Assembly (NCBI RefSeq): GCF_000002235.5
Contig: NW_022145550.1
Span: 619,501 to 683,500 of the forward strand
Reading direction: 5' to 3'
DNA: 64,000 nucleotides
Origin: Strongylocentrotus purpuratus
Taxonomy: Eukaryota; Echinodermata; Echinoidea; Camarodonta; Strongylocentrotidae
Below, piece after piece: positions 47,599-58,229 of the stretch. The translations under genes were made by a program, and so were the position numbers. How positions within the stretch are numbered: position 1 is the stretch's first letter; every line of letters starts with the position of its first letter. Under the pieces are notes generated by a model. The model was not told where the DNA came from. It searched no databases and saw nothing but the letters and a program-made list of their open reading frames with translations.

Positions 47599-49050
47599 AT
47601 GGAGACACCAACTAATGGAGATGCGATTGGACTTGAGGAGAGAGTAGAAGCGATAAGTCTTTCACCTTCTTTCACCTTTGCTGAAATAAGGAAAGCACAA
47701 TTAATAGATGGTGATATCAGTGTTGTGTTGAAATGGAAAGAGAAGTCTCAATTGAAGCCAGAGTGGAAGGAAATGTCTATGCTATCTTCAGCAGTAAAGA
47801 CATATTGGATAAACTGGGAGCTACTGGAAATAAAAGATGAGATTCTAGTTCGAAGATGGGAGTCAGATGATGGTAAGGAAGTGAACTGGAAAACTGTACT
47901 CCCCAAGTCCCTACGCTCAGTGGCCTTGGCTGATTTGCACGATGCAAAAACAGGAGTTCATCTAGGAGTAAACAAGACGTTACACAAACTTCAACGTAGA
48001 TTCTACTGGGTAGGACTAGCCGCTGATGTACGCTCTTGGGTTAGGAAATGCACTGTGTGTGCACGGTCCAAGAATCCACCTAAGAAGAATAGAGCACCTT
48101 TGCAACAGTACAGAGTTGGAGCCCCGATGGAGAGAGTGGCTATGGATATTATGGGACCTTTGCCCGAGACAGATAAAGGAAATAGATATGTGTTGGTCAT
48201 TGGAGACTATTTCACTAAATGGACTGAATCTTATGCTATGCCAAACCAAGAAGCCAAGACAGTGGCTAATATCTTTGTAGAGGAATTTGTATGCAGATAT
48301 GGAATCCCAAATGAGCTCCACACTGATCAGGGCAGAAACTTTGAGTCTAACTTAATGAGTGAAGTATGTAAACTTCTAGGAATTAAGAAGACGCGTACGT
48401 GTCCTCTTCATCCCAGGAGTGATGGGATGATTGAACGGTTTAACCGCACCTTGATTGGCATGGTGAGAACCCTCATCGATCCGGACAGGAACCAGAGAGA
48501 TTGGGACGAGCTGCTTCCCCATGCCATGTTAGCTTACAGATCAAGTGTACAGGAGTCAACGGGAGAAACTCCGGCAATAATGATGTTGGGAAGAGAACTT
48601 TCATTGCCAGTAGATATATTGGTTGAGCGATCTTCATCTGTGGAAAATGGAAGTGAAATAGGAGATTATGCAGAGCAACTGAGAGATAAACTTCATGATG
48701 TGCATGATAGAGCCCGAAATAAACTTCGCTTGACGGGTGAACGCCAAGCTAAGATGTATGATAGGAACACTAGACTCACCAGTTATAAAGTTGGTGACTG
48801 GGTTTGGTTGTATGGAATAGAGAGGAAGAGAGGAGTGTGTCCTAAGCTAACCATGAAGTGGACTGGTCCTTACTTAGTTATCACTAAGCTTTCTGATGTG
48901 GTATATCGAATACAACGAAGTGAGAGATGTAAGCCTAAAGTAGTGCACTTAGACAGACTTAAGGGTTATGATGGTCCACCTCTGGAGACTTGGCTGAAAC
49001 GTCATAATCCAGCTAGGACTCGGCGTGTGCCAGGACGATACCGAGATTAA
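47599..49050 (+). CDS. pol: Integrase of the LTR element
   Basis: Would insert element DNA into the host genome. The N-terminal zinc-binding HHCC module is visible as LHDAKTGVHLG ... CTVCARSK (about residues 115-155). The catalytic core has the DDE triad: MDIMGPLP (D), HTDQGRNF (D) and IERFNR (E). A GPY/F-like module follows (WTGPYLVITKL ... VVHLDRLKGY, about residues 415-455), typical of Ty3/gypsy integrases. The 483-residue ORF also includes about 100 N-terminal residues that I do not recognise. Confidence 0.94.
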   Translation: METPTNGDAIGLEERVEAISLSPSFTFAEIRKAQLIDGDISVVLKWKEKSQLKPEWKEMSMLSSAVKTYWINWELLEIKDEILVRRWESDDGKEVNWKTVLPKSLRSVALADLHDAKTGVHLGVNKTLHKLQRRFYWVGLAADVRSWVRKCTVCARSKNPPKKNRAPLQQYRVGAPMERVAMDIMGPLPETDKGNRYVLVIGDYFTKWTESYAMPNQEAKTVANIFVEEFVCRYGIPNELHTDQGRNFESNLMSEVCKLLGIKKTRTCPLHPRSDGMIERFNRTLIGMVRTLIDPDRNQRDWDELLPHAMLAYRSSVQESTGETPAIMMLGRELSLPVDILVERSSSVENGSEIGDYAEQLRDKLHDVHDRARNKLRLTGERQAKMYDRNTRLTSYKVGDWVWLYGIERKRGVCPKLTMKWTGPYLVITKLSDVVYRIQRSERCKPKVVHLDRLKGYDGPPLETWLKRHNPARTRRVPGRYRD

Positions 49051-49084
49051 AATGAATATTGGATGTGGGACTAATTTGTTTTTG

Positions 49085-49108
49085 TTTCTGTGTTTCTACC
49101 TCTTCCAG
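49085..49108 (+). promoter_or_regulatory. Possible 3' splice site before the zinc-finger ORF
   Basis: A pyrimidine-rich stretch ending TCTTCCAG, 14 bases before the first ATG of the ORF. Third ORFs of gypsy-type elements are often expressed from a spliced RNA; the donor is not identified. Confidence 0.45.
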
Positions 49109-49122
49109 ATTTACGATTTACG

Positions 49123-49845
49123 ATGTTACTTCTTTGCAGTACATGCAAGGCTGGTTTTACTTCACGGGCAGAGCTAAACAGACACATGAAAGAGGCCCAT
49201 GGACGTGAACTAACTCTGAAATGCGAGACTTGCGCATATGAAACCACTGAGGGGATTAAATTCCGTAGGCATTATAGGAGAACTCATAACCTCTCCAAAA
49301 GCGATACTTTAGCAGTGGCTTTCTCCGCGGCATCAGATCGTTATACGTTGAAGCAAGAAAACCTGAGAGAGGGGAAGGAAAGGAAAAGGAAGTTGGAAGA
49401 GGAGCGAGTAGGAGAAGGAATTGCTAAGAAGGCAAGAGAAGCAGAAAAGGAAAGAAGACAGAAGAGTAAGGATATTAACTCAGGATCTAGTACCCCTCTG
49501 CCAGTACTTTCGTTGAAATATTTGTACGAAACATTATCTTTGTCTCCAGGGGACTATTTCTCTGACTCTTTTGACAATCAACAACCAACCCTGGATACTG
49601 ACGATCGACAACCTACCCCAGACGCAACTGATGACCGACAGCCCACCCCAACTGACCCAAGACCAACACCAGACTTAGAGGAATTAACGATTAGTTTAAA
49701 CAGAGCAGCAACAGAAATTGGACGTATAAAACTGGTGTCAGTGACCGTCGTAACCGAGACTTATTATCATGTGCACGGGAAGGAAAAAAGAGGGAAGGTA
49801 GAGACGAAAACCTTTAATTTCGACGAAGACAGTAATGAGGAGTAA
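49123..49845 (+). CDS. C2H2 zinc-finger accessory ORF of the LTR element
   Basis: A 240-residue ORF between integrase and the polypurine tract, where some Ty3/gypsy relatives carry env. I start it at the ATG that gives MLLLCSTCK. Residues 5-30 and 35-60 form two tandem C2H2 fingers, each C-x2-C-x12-H-x4-H, the first with the usual F. A charged Lys/Arg/Glu helix (about residues 85-135) looks coiled-coil and nuclear-localising. An acidic, proline-rich region with DRQPTP-type repeats follows. No signal peptide, furin site or membrane helix is visible, so it is not an envelope. A pyrimidine tract with CCAG (49085-49108) lies just upstream and could be a splice acceptor, as used for third ORFs in related elements. 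Function unknown; nucleic-acid binding is inferred. Confidence 0.8.
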   Translation: MLLLCSTCKAGFTSRAELNRHMKEAHGRELTLKCETCAYETTEGIKFRRHYRRTHNLSKSDTLAVAFSAASDRYTLKQENLREGKERKRKLEEERVGEGIAKKAREAEKERRQKSKDINSGSSTPLPVLSLKYLYETLSLSPGDYFSDSFDNQQPTLDTDDRQPTPDATDDRQPTPTDPRPTPDLEELTISLNRAATEIGRIKLVSVTVVTETYYHVHGKEKRGKVETKTFNFDEDSNEE

Positions 49846-50053
49846 TTTTTATTTATTGTGTATTTATAACTATTGAGAATTTTAATTATTGTATATTTAT
49901 TGAAACTAGCGTTTAAGCCTACATTTATGCTGTATTTAACAGAAGAAGAAAAAAAAAATACACATAGACCTGTATGTACTGTATATACACTACCATGTCA
50001 AAGTATGGTACATGTATGATAAGAAATGAGTGGTTGTATTTTTAATTTTTTTT

Positions 50054-50102
50054 TTTTTTTTTTTTAGTCGCTGGGGACAGCGATTTAGAAGAAGGGAGGT
50101 AG
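50054..50102 (+). promoter_or_regulatory. Polypurine tract with upstream hairpin
   Basis: AGAAGAAGGGAGGTAG ends directly at the 3' LTR and would prime plus-strand synthesis. Just before it, TCGCTG and CAGCGA form a 6-bp hairpin after a long T run. Confidence 0.85.
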
Positions 50103-53100
50103 TGTGACGGTCAGCGTAAAATCTAACTTGTTCATTTTTATAAAACTGACTTGAAACACCAAAATATATATGTGGGACTGATTTTTCGATCTTTTCATAT
50201 ATTTTTGTCTATTTCACTTGTTAAATTGCTGAGTTATACTGTCAGGCTGACTTACCATTATTCTAAATGTCTGTACTCTCGGAATAAGGCTCTTACTTTA
50301 TTTTGATCAATATATTTCTCTTTGTATAAAGGTTACAAATTATTTGATGTAATCGCACTTACTTTGAAATAGTTATTGCGAAGATTTATGAATATTCATG
50401 TGCGTACATATTCGCGTGGTTAAAGCATACGCGCATAGCGCATGGTAGTGCGCTGATATGTGATAGCCGAGTTTGATCGATGTGGCTAGGCTGTACACTT
50501 TGGCATTAGATGCGCTGTGAAACTGACCTGTCTGTGAACCTTGTTGAACCGAGATTTACGGTAATTATTCCTTTCGTTTCCGCCCATTGCTATTCATATG
50601 CAGATTAGCTGATTTGCATTGCACCAACAACAAATGTTGATCAATCTATTGGACTTTGTACCAAAATTGATGTTTTAATGTTTATTTTAGAGTTAAATGT
50701 GTATTTTCATGGTTTTTAAGGCCGAATCGAATACAGGCCAGAAGCAGATTGGCCAAAATCTAGCCAAAATGGGATGGCCCAAAACTAGCCAAAATGGGAT
50801 GGCCCAAAACTAGCCAAATTGGTATTGTGCATATGATTAGTATGACTGCTGTGTATATGGATGCTTGTTATATTGGTATTCATTTATCAGATAATAGTTA
50901 TCAATATGTATGCTTGGAACTGAAACAGAATACACAAAATGGACATGAATTCTTGGATTTTATATTACTGTGCCAGTAATTATTTATTGAATAATGCAAC
51001 ACTTAATAAAATGTCTTTACAATTATATTGCATTACAGAGATGTCAGTTCAGATATCACAGTCACTGTTAAGAAATGAGCATTGGAAGTGGTGAACATAT
51101 TCCCTTTATTTATTACTTTTGGTTGAGAGATTTTACTCTTTGTAGCTAATAAATCATTAGCTACGCTGAAATTAGGTGTACTTCAGGTCGCTGGATAGTT
51201 TGACTAACTGATCCTTTGCGGGTATACCTAAAGGTCTAACCAATTCCAATCTGGTTTCTGTGACAAGTAGTTCTAAGAATGTTTATACATGTACAAACTT
51301 TTATCTATTTGTGAGATATTGAATATTAGTGCTACTGCTTATTATTCAATGGAGGACTGATTATTTAATTGGTCATTGGAACATTTTCTCTTTTATTATC
51401 GATTTTTACTCTAGACTATAGACCATATCTGCTGTGTGACCTAATACATTACTAGTAATATGAATTTCTGGAGGACGAGGCTGAGGGCCTCAGTAACTTA
51501 GTCTGTCACCTGTACCTAGTAGTTTAAGAATATATCTATCTACATGTAAAGCAGTTGTAACTTATATATATTGAACATTTGTATATTTAATAATTGTATT
51601 CTATATAGTTGTACTTTAAATATATTCGTCATATTTATGAACAAAGTAAATACGATCTGATGCTATTACTTGCATAAGATTTAGTCACTTGTAAATAGAT
51701 TCACAATTCAACAATTAATGATGTACAAATTAATATAAGTAGCTTATGTATTTATGGAGCTGTAACTTACATGTATATTTTATCTTAGTAACACTTATTG
51801 ATAATGATCCCTTAATAAGCACTGAATTACAGAGAGCAAGGAACGAATCCCTAGACAAACCGGTTGTCTTAAGATTGAAGAACGTTTAGAACTGATTAGT
51901 AATTCTGGAAGTTAGCAATAGGATAGGAATTGGAAATTTGAGGCTATAACCTATTGTAAAGACCTAAGGATTAAAGATCGCATGGTTATGCCGACAGAGT
52001 GAGCTGCCATGACGAGATTAGGGGTGGATAGACCAGTAAGTAAAATACCCGTTGAGCGGTGAATCCGAATACCATAAGTTGATTATGCCTAGGCAATAAG
52101 AAGGAAGGCAGTTAAGTATTTGTACTTGAACTTGGAATGAAGTAATTATTAGATGGCTGCTGGTCAGCCTAGATTGACCGTAAGATGAAGTGGCTATGTT
52201 GTGCCCGGAATAGAATTACTTTCTCATGTTTTTAGTAGGAAAGAAAAGGTACACTTTGGAGTGGAATTCAGTTGCTAATGATCTATTATTGTAACATCTT
52301 AAACCTGTCCTTATAGAACTTTTTAACATAATACTGCATCTACTATTATAGTCTATACAATTAAGTTAGTATCACTTAGGTAAATGATTGGTTGTCTGAC
52401 AAAAGTGACAACACCTCTGTATATAATGTACATTTGAACTCTTATACTTAGTAATTGCATTGCATACATTTTCGAGTTGAATTACGTCAACGTTGAATTA
52501 GGCATGAAAGCCTCACTGTTAATTGAAATCCATTAATAAAGTGTTACTTGTTATTTGTTCACCTGAACAATTAGGCTGACAGATTCATTCTTACAAGTTA
52601 CAGTAATACATGTCTGGTTACACATTAGTTACAGTAGTTAGTTAAGTGTGAATGGTGATTGGTACTTTTACATCTTCTTTAGATAGCGCGATTGAGAACT
52701 TGAAGAACGAAATCATTGTCTGGTTCTATTCAGACACTTATCCATGTCATTGTGCCTTTAGATTGCTCGCTACCTTATGGGAGGATTGGGATAGAGGACG
52801 TGAGAGAAAGTGCCCCAAGATACGAGTGCGAATAATGTGTGTGTTTTAACTGCGTGTACAGGACACCCAGTGTGCCCTGTCACATGTTTGCAGTGTGTTG
52901 TGCAGAACGTTAGAGAATCTGAGCTGTACAAGTCTGATACAAATATTAGGATTAAATCATGCTTACAGAGTACTGACAGAATTATTCAGATCTTATGATG
53001 ATGCTTTAACTCACCTAAATGAAGAAATACAAGCTACTTGAAGTGTGGAACAGTGTGGAGATGAGCCAGGCTGCTCGTGGCACGAGTTGAATCTAGCGCG

Positions 53101-53520
53101 AATGTTTACGAGAGCCCAGGGTTCAGGTCAAAGGTTGACCATTAGTGCGTTGTGTTGAATTCAAGAGGTGCGAAATGAGCCAATGAGAAGGCTGTGATTT
53201 GTGAAAAATTAAGTCATTTAAATATCGTTTATTGTGTGATCCAACAGGTCTGGTATTAATCTCTTTACAACATCAAGTTGTAAAGAGAAGAGAATCTAGC
53301 GCTCTTACTAAAGACTAGATGGTGGCAGCTTACTGTGTTGTGAAGGTTGACTTGATTTTGGTGGCAAGCGATGCAAGCACCCCCCCCCCTTTCTCTCTCA
53401 CTGGGGAATTACAACACCACCACCCCTCTTCCTCTTTACCCCCCTTCTTCCTCCCATACCCCCCTTCTTCCTTCCTCTATTGTATTATCTATTAACCACC
53501 CCCCCCCCTATTCCGTCACA
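50103..53520 (+). repeat. 3' LTR
   Basis: 3418 bp, near-identical to the 5' LTR. Visible differences are one A for G at 50138 and small changes in C-run lengths near the 3' end. Confidence 0.96.
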
Positions 53521-53553
53521 ATACTAAAGGCCCTATATAGATCTAGTATTAGT

Positions 53554-54002
53554 CCTGGTGGGGTCACTCAATGTGACTTCCGGACCGCATGACCGTTACC
53601 AAAATCGCGGAAAAAGGGGTCAATTTCAAGCAATGTCCGCGGACAAAATATTCCTCGAAATAAAAAAAAATAGGGGGGCACAGGTGTCCCCGAAATTGAT
53701 AAATAGGGGTCAGGAAAAGGGAAAAGAGAAAACCGGGAAGGGAAAAGAGAAAACTGGGAAGAAAAATTCTCGGAGCCGAGTCTTGTCCTTGAAATATGGT
53801 AAAATAGGGGTAAATTTGCGAAAGTGTCCTTACAATTATCTTATAAATAGGGGTATTCCAAAGTACGATTTTGTCCTTGTTTTGACGTAAAAAAGGGGGT
53901 TAAATTTCACAAAATGTCCTTGAAATTGACCGCAAAAGGGGGTTATATGCATTGGTGGTAACGGTCATACGTGTCACTCTTTGCAGGGGAGTGACCCCAC
54001 CG
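53554..54002. mobile_element. MITE-like element with 7-bp target duplication
   Basis: 449 bp flanked by TATTAGT on both sides (53547-53553 and 54003-54009). The inverted ends share GGTGGGGTCACTC at the termini, then GTGAC and GCATGACCGTTACCA (allowing small differences) further in. The interior is a degenerate tandem repeat of A-rich, GGGG and TGTCCTTGAAATT blocks. It has no coding capacity. The superfamily is not clear from the 7-bp duplication. Confidence 0.75.
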
Positions 54003-54036
54003 TATTAGTACACCAACCTGAGTACACAGCGGTGAA

Positions 54037-54106
54037 ATGGCGGACGACAAAGTTGCTTCGTTGTTGAGGAAATGGGAGCTGACCGACCAAATCGTCAATT
54101 TTAGAA
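54037..54106 (+). CDS. Possible first coding exon, SAM-domain-like start
   Basis: An ATG in good context (GGTGAAATGGCGG) opens MADDKVASLLRKWELTDQ followed by IVNFR, and the frame runs into a consensus splice donor, GAAGTAAGT (GT at 54107). The pattern LL-x-KW-x-L-x2-x-I-x2-F resembles the first helices of SAM-like domains in many invertebrate proteins, in which the next exon would supply the I(D/E)-x-E-V-x-LLT part. A decayed sequence of just that type lies at 58405. The exon would end in phase 1. It lies 34 bp after the MITE-like element and about 500 bp after the LTR element, so its promoter is likely disturbed. Gene identity unknown. Confidence 0.45.
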
Positions 54107-54179
54107 GTAAGTATGCATTTATACCAGTAGACCAGAGTATATATTTCTTTCTAATTCTTCAACATGAATTTTTTTTTTG

Positions 54180-54300
54180 GTACTGTCTGATCGGGCACTG
54201 GGTATTGCAGCTCGAACGCACAGCCGTTGTACTGGGTGGCGCAGCCCCGGGCTGAGCCGGCCGTGGTCGCGTGCGGTCCTGCCTCCTAGCTGGTACCTGA
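54180..54300. other. GC-rich island in an A/T-rich intron-like region
   Basis: About 120 bp rich in GC (GGCGCAGCCCCGGGCTGAGCC) in strongly A/T-rich surroundings, followed at 54368-54388 by short GATCTT repeats. It may be part of an unrecognised SINE with a simple-repeat tail, but I cannot show a Pol III promoter. Confidence 0.35.
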
Positions 54301-54489
54301 TTTTGGTCTGTGCATGGGGTGCATGCTGTGTCTAAGTTAAAACTAGGTCTACAGCAGTGCAGCTTTTTCTTTGATCTTGATCTTGAATCAACATTGTATA
54401 GCATTTATATATTTACTCCATCTGATCTAGATTCTTATGAGGCGCCGTTTGTAAAACAATTATATAGACAAATTATATGTTATATAATC

Positions 54490-55176
54490 ATTATTTAACA
54501 AATAATAACCATTATTTACATATAATGCAAGAAAATGTACATTTTTATTTATATATAATTCTTAACACATTTTTATTATTTATAAATAATGACAAAGAAC
54601 GTTTCATTATTTATATATAATTGCCATTATTTATAAATAATTACAATTCACACTTTCATTATTTATATATAATAAAAAGCATATTTCAATTATATAATAT
54701 ATAATGAAAAGCACATTTCCATTATATAATATATAATGAAAAGCCATTTCCATTATATAATATATAATGAAAAGCACATTTCCATTATATAATATATAAT
54801 GAAAAGCCATTTCCATTATATAATATATAATGAAAAGCGTATTTCCATTATATAATATATAATGAAACGCACATGTCCATTATATAATATATAATGAAAA
54901 GCGTATTTCCATTATATAATATATAATGAAAAGCACATTTCCATTATATAATATATAATGAAAAGCGTATTTCCATTATAATATATATAATGAAAAGCAC
55001 ATTCCATTATATAATATATAATGAAAAGCACATTTCAATTATATAATATATAATGAGAGGCGTATTTCCATTATATAATATATAATGAAAAGCACATTTC
55101 CATTATATAATATATAATGAACAGCGCATTTCCATTATATAATATATAATGAAAAGCGCATTTCCATTATAAAATA
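54490..55176. repeat. AT-rich 31-32-bp tandem array
   Basis: About 16 copies (54675-55176) of GAAAAGCACATTTCC followed by ATTATATAATATATAAT, each with a 9-bp inverted repeat CATTATATA/TATATAATG around one central base. Looser TTATATATAA-type copies precede it (54490-54660). The spacer alternates between GCACATTTCC, GCGTATTTCC and GCCATTTCC, hinting at a higher-order pattern. Confidence 0.92.
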
Positions 55177-56085
55177 ACGATTGTGTATGCAAATGTCAAT
55201 GGTTGGTAACGCCCATAATATGAATATTCATGAGCTTGACTGATATTATTATCCTCTATTCCAGGCACCTTTCCATTTTATGTTCTTTGTGCATTCTTAT
55301 CAGAAATCCTACGTGCGGTAAATAAGTCTCTGTATCACCATTCTCCTTCTTATTTGTATGCAGATTTGGTTATAATGATTGATAACTGTAATCATCCTCA
55401 TTATTTTAATAATAAATTTTTCTATCTGTGATGGAAGTTTTTATGTACGATTGCCTGATCTGAAGACAAGACTTTCGCTGCATGCATATTTAATGTATGA
55501 CGTCACCCACACAGAGTGAGAGCTCGAGGTTTTCTTTGAAAGTTTGATGGTGAGTACAGCTGTAATTACGTTCAAATCTCGTAAATTGAATCATATTTAT
55601 AAACATATCTGCTGTAGGTATGAATCTGCTGATTTGTCTGTACATTGTGAAGTGGTTTAAAATGGTTATATCTGATGAATTTAGGAGTAATCTACACTCG
55701 AACTTTTGATTCGTTATTTATCGTCGTGAGAATATTTCAGCTCGATTGCCATCGTCACTCCTTGATCCTTGGCCCAAACTTTCGGGCGAGACCCTCTCTG
55801 AAAATTAGATACGAGTATAGGGTCTATAGGCAGATCACTTCACTAGCGCTAGCTGCATCAATGATCCAAGCTTTTTGTTACTTTTAGGTCCAACTGTTGA
55901 AAAACTACTTTCATAGTTGGGTCAGAAGAAAGTTAATACCTAACACTAAAAAGCATGGTCACAGTTGACATGAGTTGTGAACAAGCGCCAAAATTTGGAC
56001 CAGATACCGAGATAGTTAGACGAGTACGAGAGTAGAAAATTTGAGGCCTAGCCCTAGGCCTACAGACCAGTAAATAATTGGACAA
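55177..56085. other. Non-coding stretch with possible promoter
   Basis: No coding exon is recognised. A perfect CRE-type palindrome TGACGTCA at 55498-55505 is followed by a strong splice-donor-like GATGGTGAGT (GT at 55550), so a non-coding first exon here is possible. Otherwise ordinary A/T-rich sequence. Confidence 0.35.
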
Positions 56086-56093
56086 CCTGTGAA

Positions 56094-57397
56094 CAGGCGC
56101 GGATCCAGGATTTCTTAGGGGGGGGGGGCCCAAATTTGAAATTATGCAAGCCAAATATTGGTACGTAATAGTGACACCGGCAGTGGCGAAATGAGCAAAA
56201 ACCGGGAGGGGGGGGGGGGGGGGGGTAGACAAAAAAATCTGCACCACCCCACTCTTACATGCAGGTTCCGCTAAATGTTTCTCTAAGTAGGTGGGGGGGG
56301 GGGGAGGTATTTACGATCAAGTAGAGCGTTGTGAAATTTGCGTGGTGTCTAAGGGCGAAGAACCTGCGGGGGTCAAGGGGTGGAACCCCCAGAAGCTCAC
56401 GGGTATAGGCATTTGATTGCGGTCAGATGAGCATATCAGCATACCTTATTTGTGACACTGGCAGGACACTAATTGGCGTCACTATTCTTTCTTTCTTTAT
56501 GAATGAATTTGCCATTGTCCCACAAACGCATTAAAAGTATGATTTATTAAACATTGAGGAAAAATCTCGGAAAATTATGTCATTTCAGCAACATTTGTAA
56601 ATCACCGGTAATCACCGGTATCGAATTAGAAATAAACCATGTTTGAATTATATTTGGGGGGCATCTGTCACCCCCCCCCCCCCCCCCCCAAGTCCCCTTC
56701 CCCATCAGTACGCCAGTGCCCCTCCCCCCAATCTACACGTAACTGATCTCCCCTACCTTTCTTCTTTCTCTTTTTTTCTTTCCCTTTCTCTCCTATTTTC
56801 CTTTCCTTTCCCTTCCTACTCTCTGTTTTAGGTTTGCTAGGGGGAGGCAAGGGCCTTTTGGCCCCCCCTCCCCGATCCACACATTGTTGGCGGGATTAAT
56901 CGCAACTGTTCTCCCCTTCTTATCACCCTTTTCTTTTCTTCTTCCTCTTTTTTGTTCCCCGTTAGCTCTCCTCTATCCCTTTCCCTTCCTTCTCCTTTTT
57001 TTTTTTGGGGGGGGGGGGGGAGGGAGGAGGAGGAGGAGGCAAGGGCCTTTGCCCCCCCCCCCCCCCCACCCCCGAACTACAACTTGTTGGCGGGAAAATT
57101 GCAACTGATTTCCCCCTTCTTTTCTTCTTCCTCTTTTTTCCTTCTCTTTATCCCCTCTTTACTTTTTTTCTTTCCCTTTCCTTCCTTCTCTTTTCTTTTT
57201 TGAGGGGGAGAGGTTACAGCTGGGAGGCAAGGCTCTTTCGGCCCCCCGATCTCCTTCTTTCCCCCTTTTCTTTTCCTCTTCCTCTTCTTTCTTTCCCTTT
57301 CTCTCCTTTTTCCCTTCTTTTCCTTCTATCTCTCTCTCTCTTTTTATTTTTTGCGGGTGGGGGTGGGGGGGGGGCGGCCCCCCTGGATCCGTGCCTG
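56094..57397. mobile_element. Non-autonomous hAT-type DNA transposon
   Basis: 1304 bp with inverted ends CAGGCGCGGATCCAGG and (minus strand) CAGGCACGGATCCAGG, 15 of 16 matching. It is flanked by the perfect 8-bp duplication CCTGTGAA (56086-56093 and 57398-57405). An 8-bp duplication with CAGG-type ends is diagnostic for the hAT superfamily. No transposase ORF is present. The second half (about 56690-57380) consists of three to four imperfect repeats of about 180 bp combining a pyrimidine-rich stretch, G run, GAGGCAAGGGCC and TTGGCGGGA. Its 5' end is the source family of the fragments in units 8, 10 and 11. Confidence 0.9.
56690..57380. repeat. Imperfect ~180-bp repeats inside the hAT-type element
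   Basis: Repeated landmarks GGCAAGGGCC near 56847 and 57039, TTGTTGGCGGGA near 56885 and 57086, and long CTTTTC pyrimidine stretches. Several frames stay open through the pyrimidine runs and are artefacts. Confidence 0.75.
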
Positions 57398-57405
57398 CCT
57401 GTGAA

Positions 57406-57897
57406 TGTGATACTCTTAGTCGTACAGAGTCTCATAGCTGTCTAACAAATTAAAACACGATCCCCCCAAATTAGACTACCCTGTATACAGGGGTACGTAT
57501 AGTGGTGCCTGTGTGTTTCTTAAACTCTTTTTTGGCTTAGCCTAATTTGCCTCTGCTCTAGGCTCTATCTTTGAATTTTTGTTTGCTGTAAACACGATTA
57601 AGTTTTCTCTGTCATATATAGATCTAGGTCCATATCTATTTTGCGTTTTTTCAATTTGATAGAATGAACAGTTACGAGACATGCATCTAGATCATCTAGA
57701 GACTGTAGATCAACTAGATCTGGATCAAGGAATTGAATATAAATTTCAATGTTAGATAATGAAGGAGGGCTTTTTTGGTAAAGAGAAAATCCAAAAGAGA
57801 ACAGTTAATTCTGCAAATGCTCATCAATGTTTTAATGATCATGCTCATTTCCTTTTATTCTAAGAATTAAATCCCCCCCCCCCCCTCTCTTTTACAG
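57406..57897. other. Non-coding stretch, no gene seen
   Basis: A/T-rich with several AGATCTAG-type short motifs (57620-57725) and a C run at 57873-57885 that leads into an acceptor-like site. Confidence 0.5.
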
Positions 57898-58007
57898 GAA
57901 AATGTACAGAGACTTGTCGCAGTTAATGCAGTACCAAATGCTTGCTTTCTTGGAGTATGTGCTTGAAACAAGAATGTCCTGGAGAAAATAGACCACCACA
58001 AGAGAAG
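57898..58007 (+). other. Exon-like segment bounded by splice signals
   Basis: A pyrimidine tract with CTCTTTTACAG precedes it and AGAGAAGGTAAAC (a good donor) follows. All three frames contain a stop, so an internal coding exon is not supported. It could be a non-coding exon or chance. Confidence 0.25.
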
Positions 58008-58229
58008 GTAAACATATTTACTTTTGATCTAACTTGATCTGTTTAGTTTTTTCAAGTAAAACAAAATTTTGAATAGGTGAGGTCAAGGTCAAACTGAAGG
58101 GGATGCAAAGGGCTGGTTTGAGAAGTATGTATTCATGGGATGGCTATGTATGAATCCACATGTCTACTAACTCGTTGCTGAAGTGTTTCTCTTTTTAGAA
58201 TTAACATTTTAAGCTCATGTGCAGGGGGA

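Larger units (their letters stand above)
40218..53520 (+). mobile_element. Ty3/gypsy LTR retrotransposon with C2H2 zinc-finger ORF
   Basis: A 13.3-kb element with direct LTRs of 3421 and 3418 bp bounded by the perfect inverted ends TGTGACGG and CCGTCACA. The internal region of about 6.46 kb holds a tRNA-Leu-type primer binding site, a long leader, gag, protease-RT-RNase H, integrase, an extra zinc-finger ORF and a polypurine tract. The order RT-RNase H then integrase and the GPY/F-like module after integrase place it in Ty3/gypsy (Metaviridae). It looks largely whole. The LTRs differ by about one substitution and a few C-run lengths that I could see, so the insertion looks very recent. I found no perfect 4-6-bp target duplication (TATAG left, ATACT right). 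Confidence 0.95.

Noticed and set aside
49123-49845. Envelope protein in the third ORF
   Set aside because: No signal peptide, cleavage site or membrane helix; two C2H2 fingers are clear instead.
57005-57445. 146-codon frame in the hAT-type element
   Set aside because: Translation of pyrimidine and G runs; no transposase motif.
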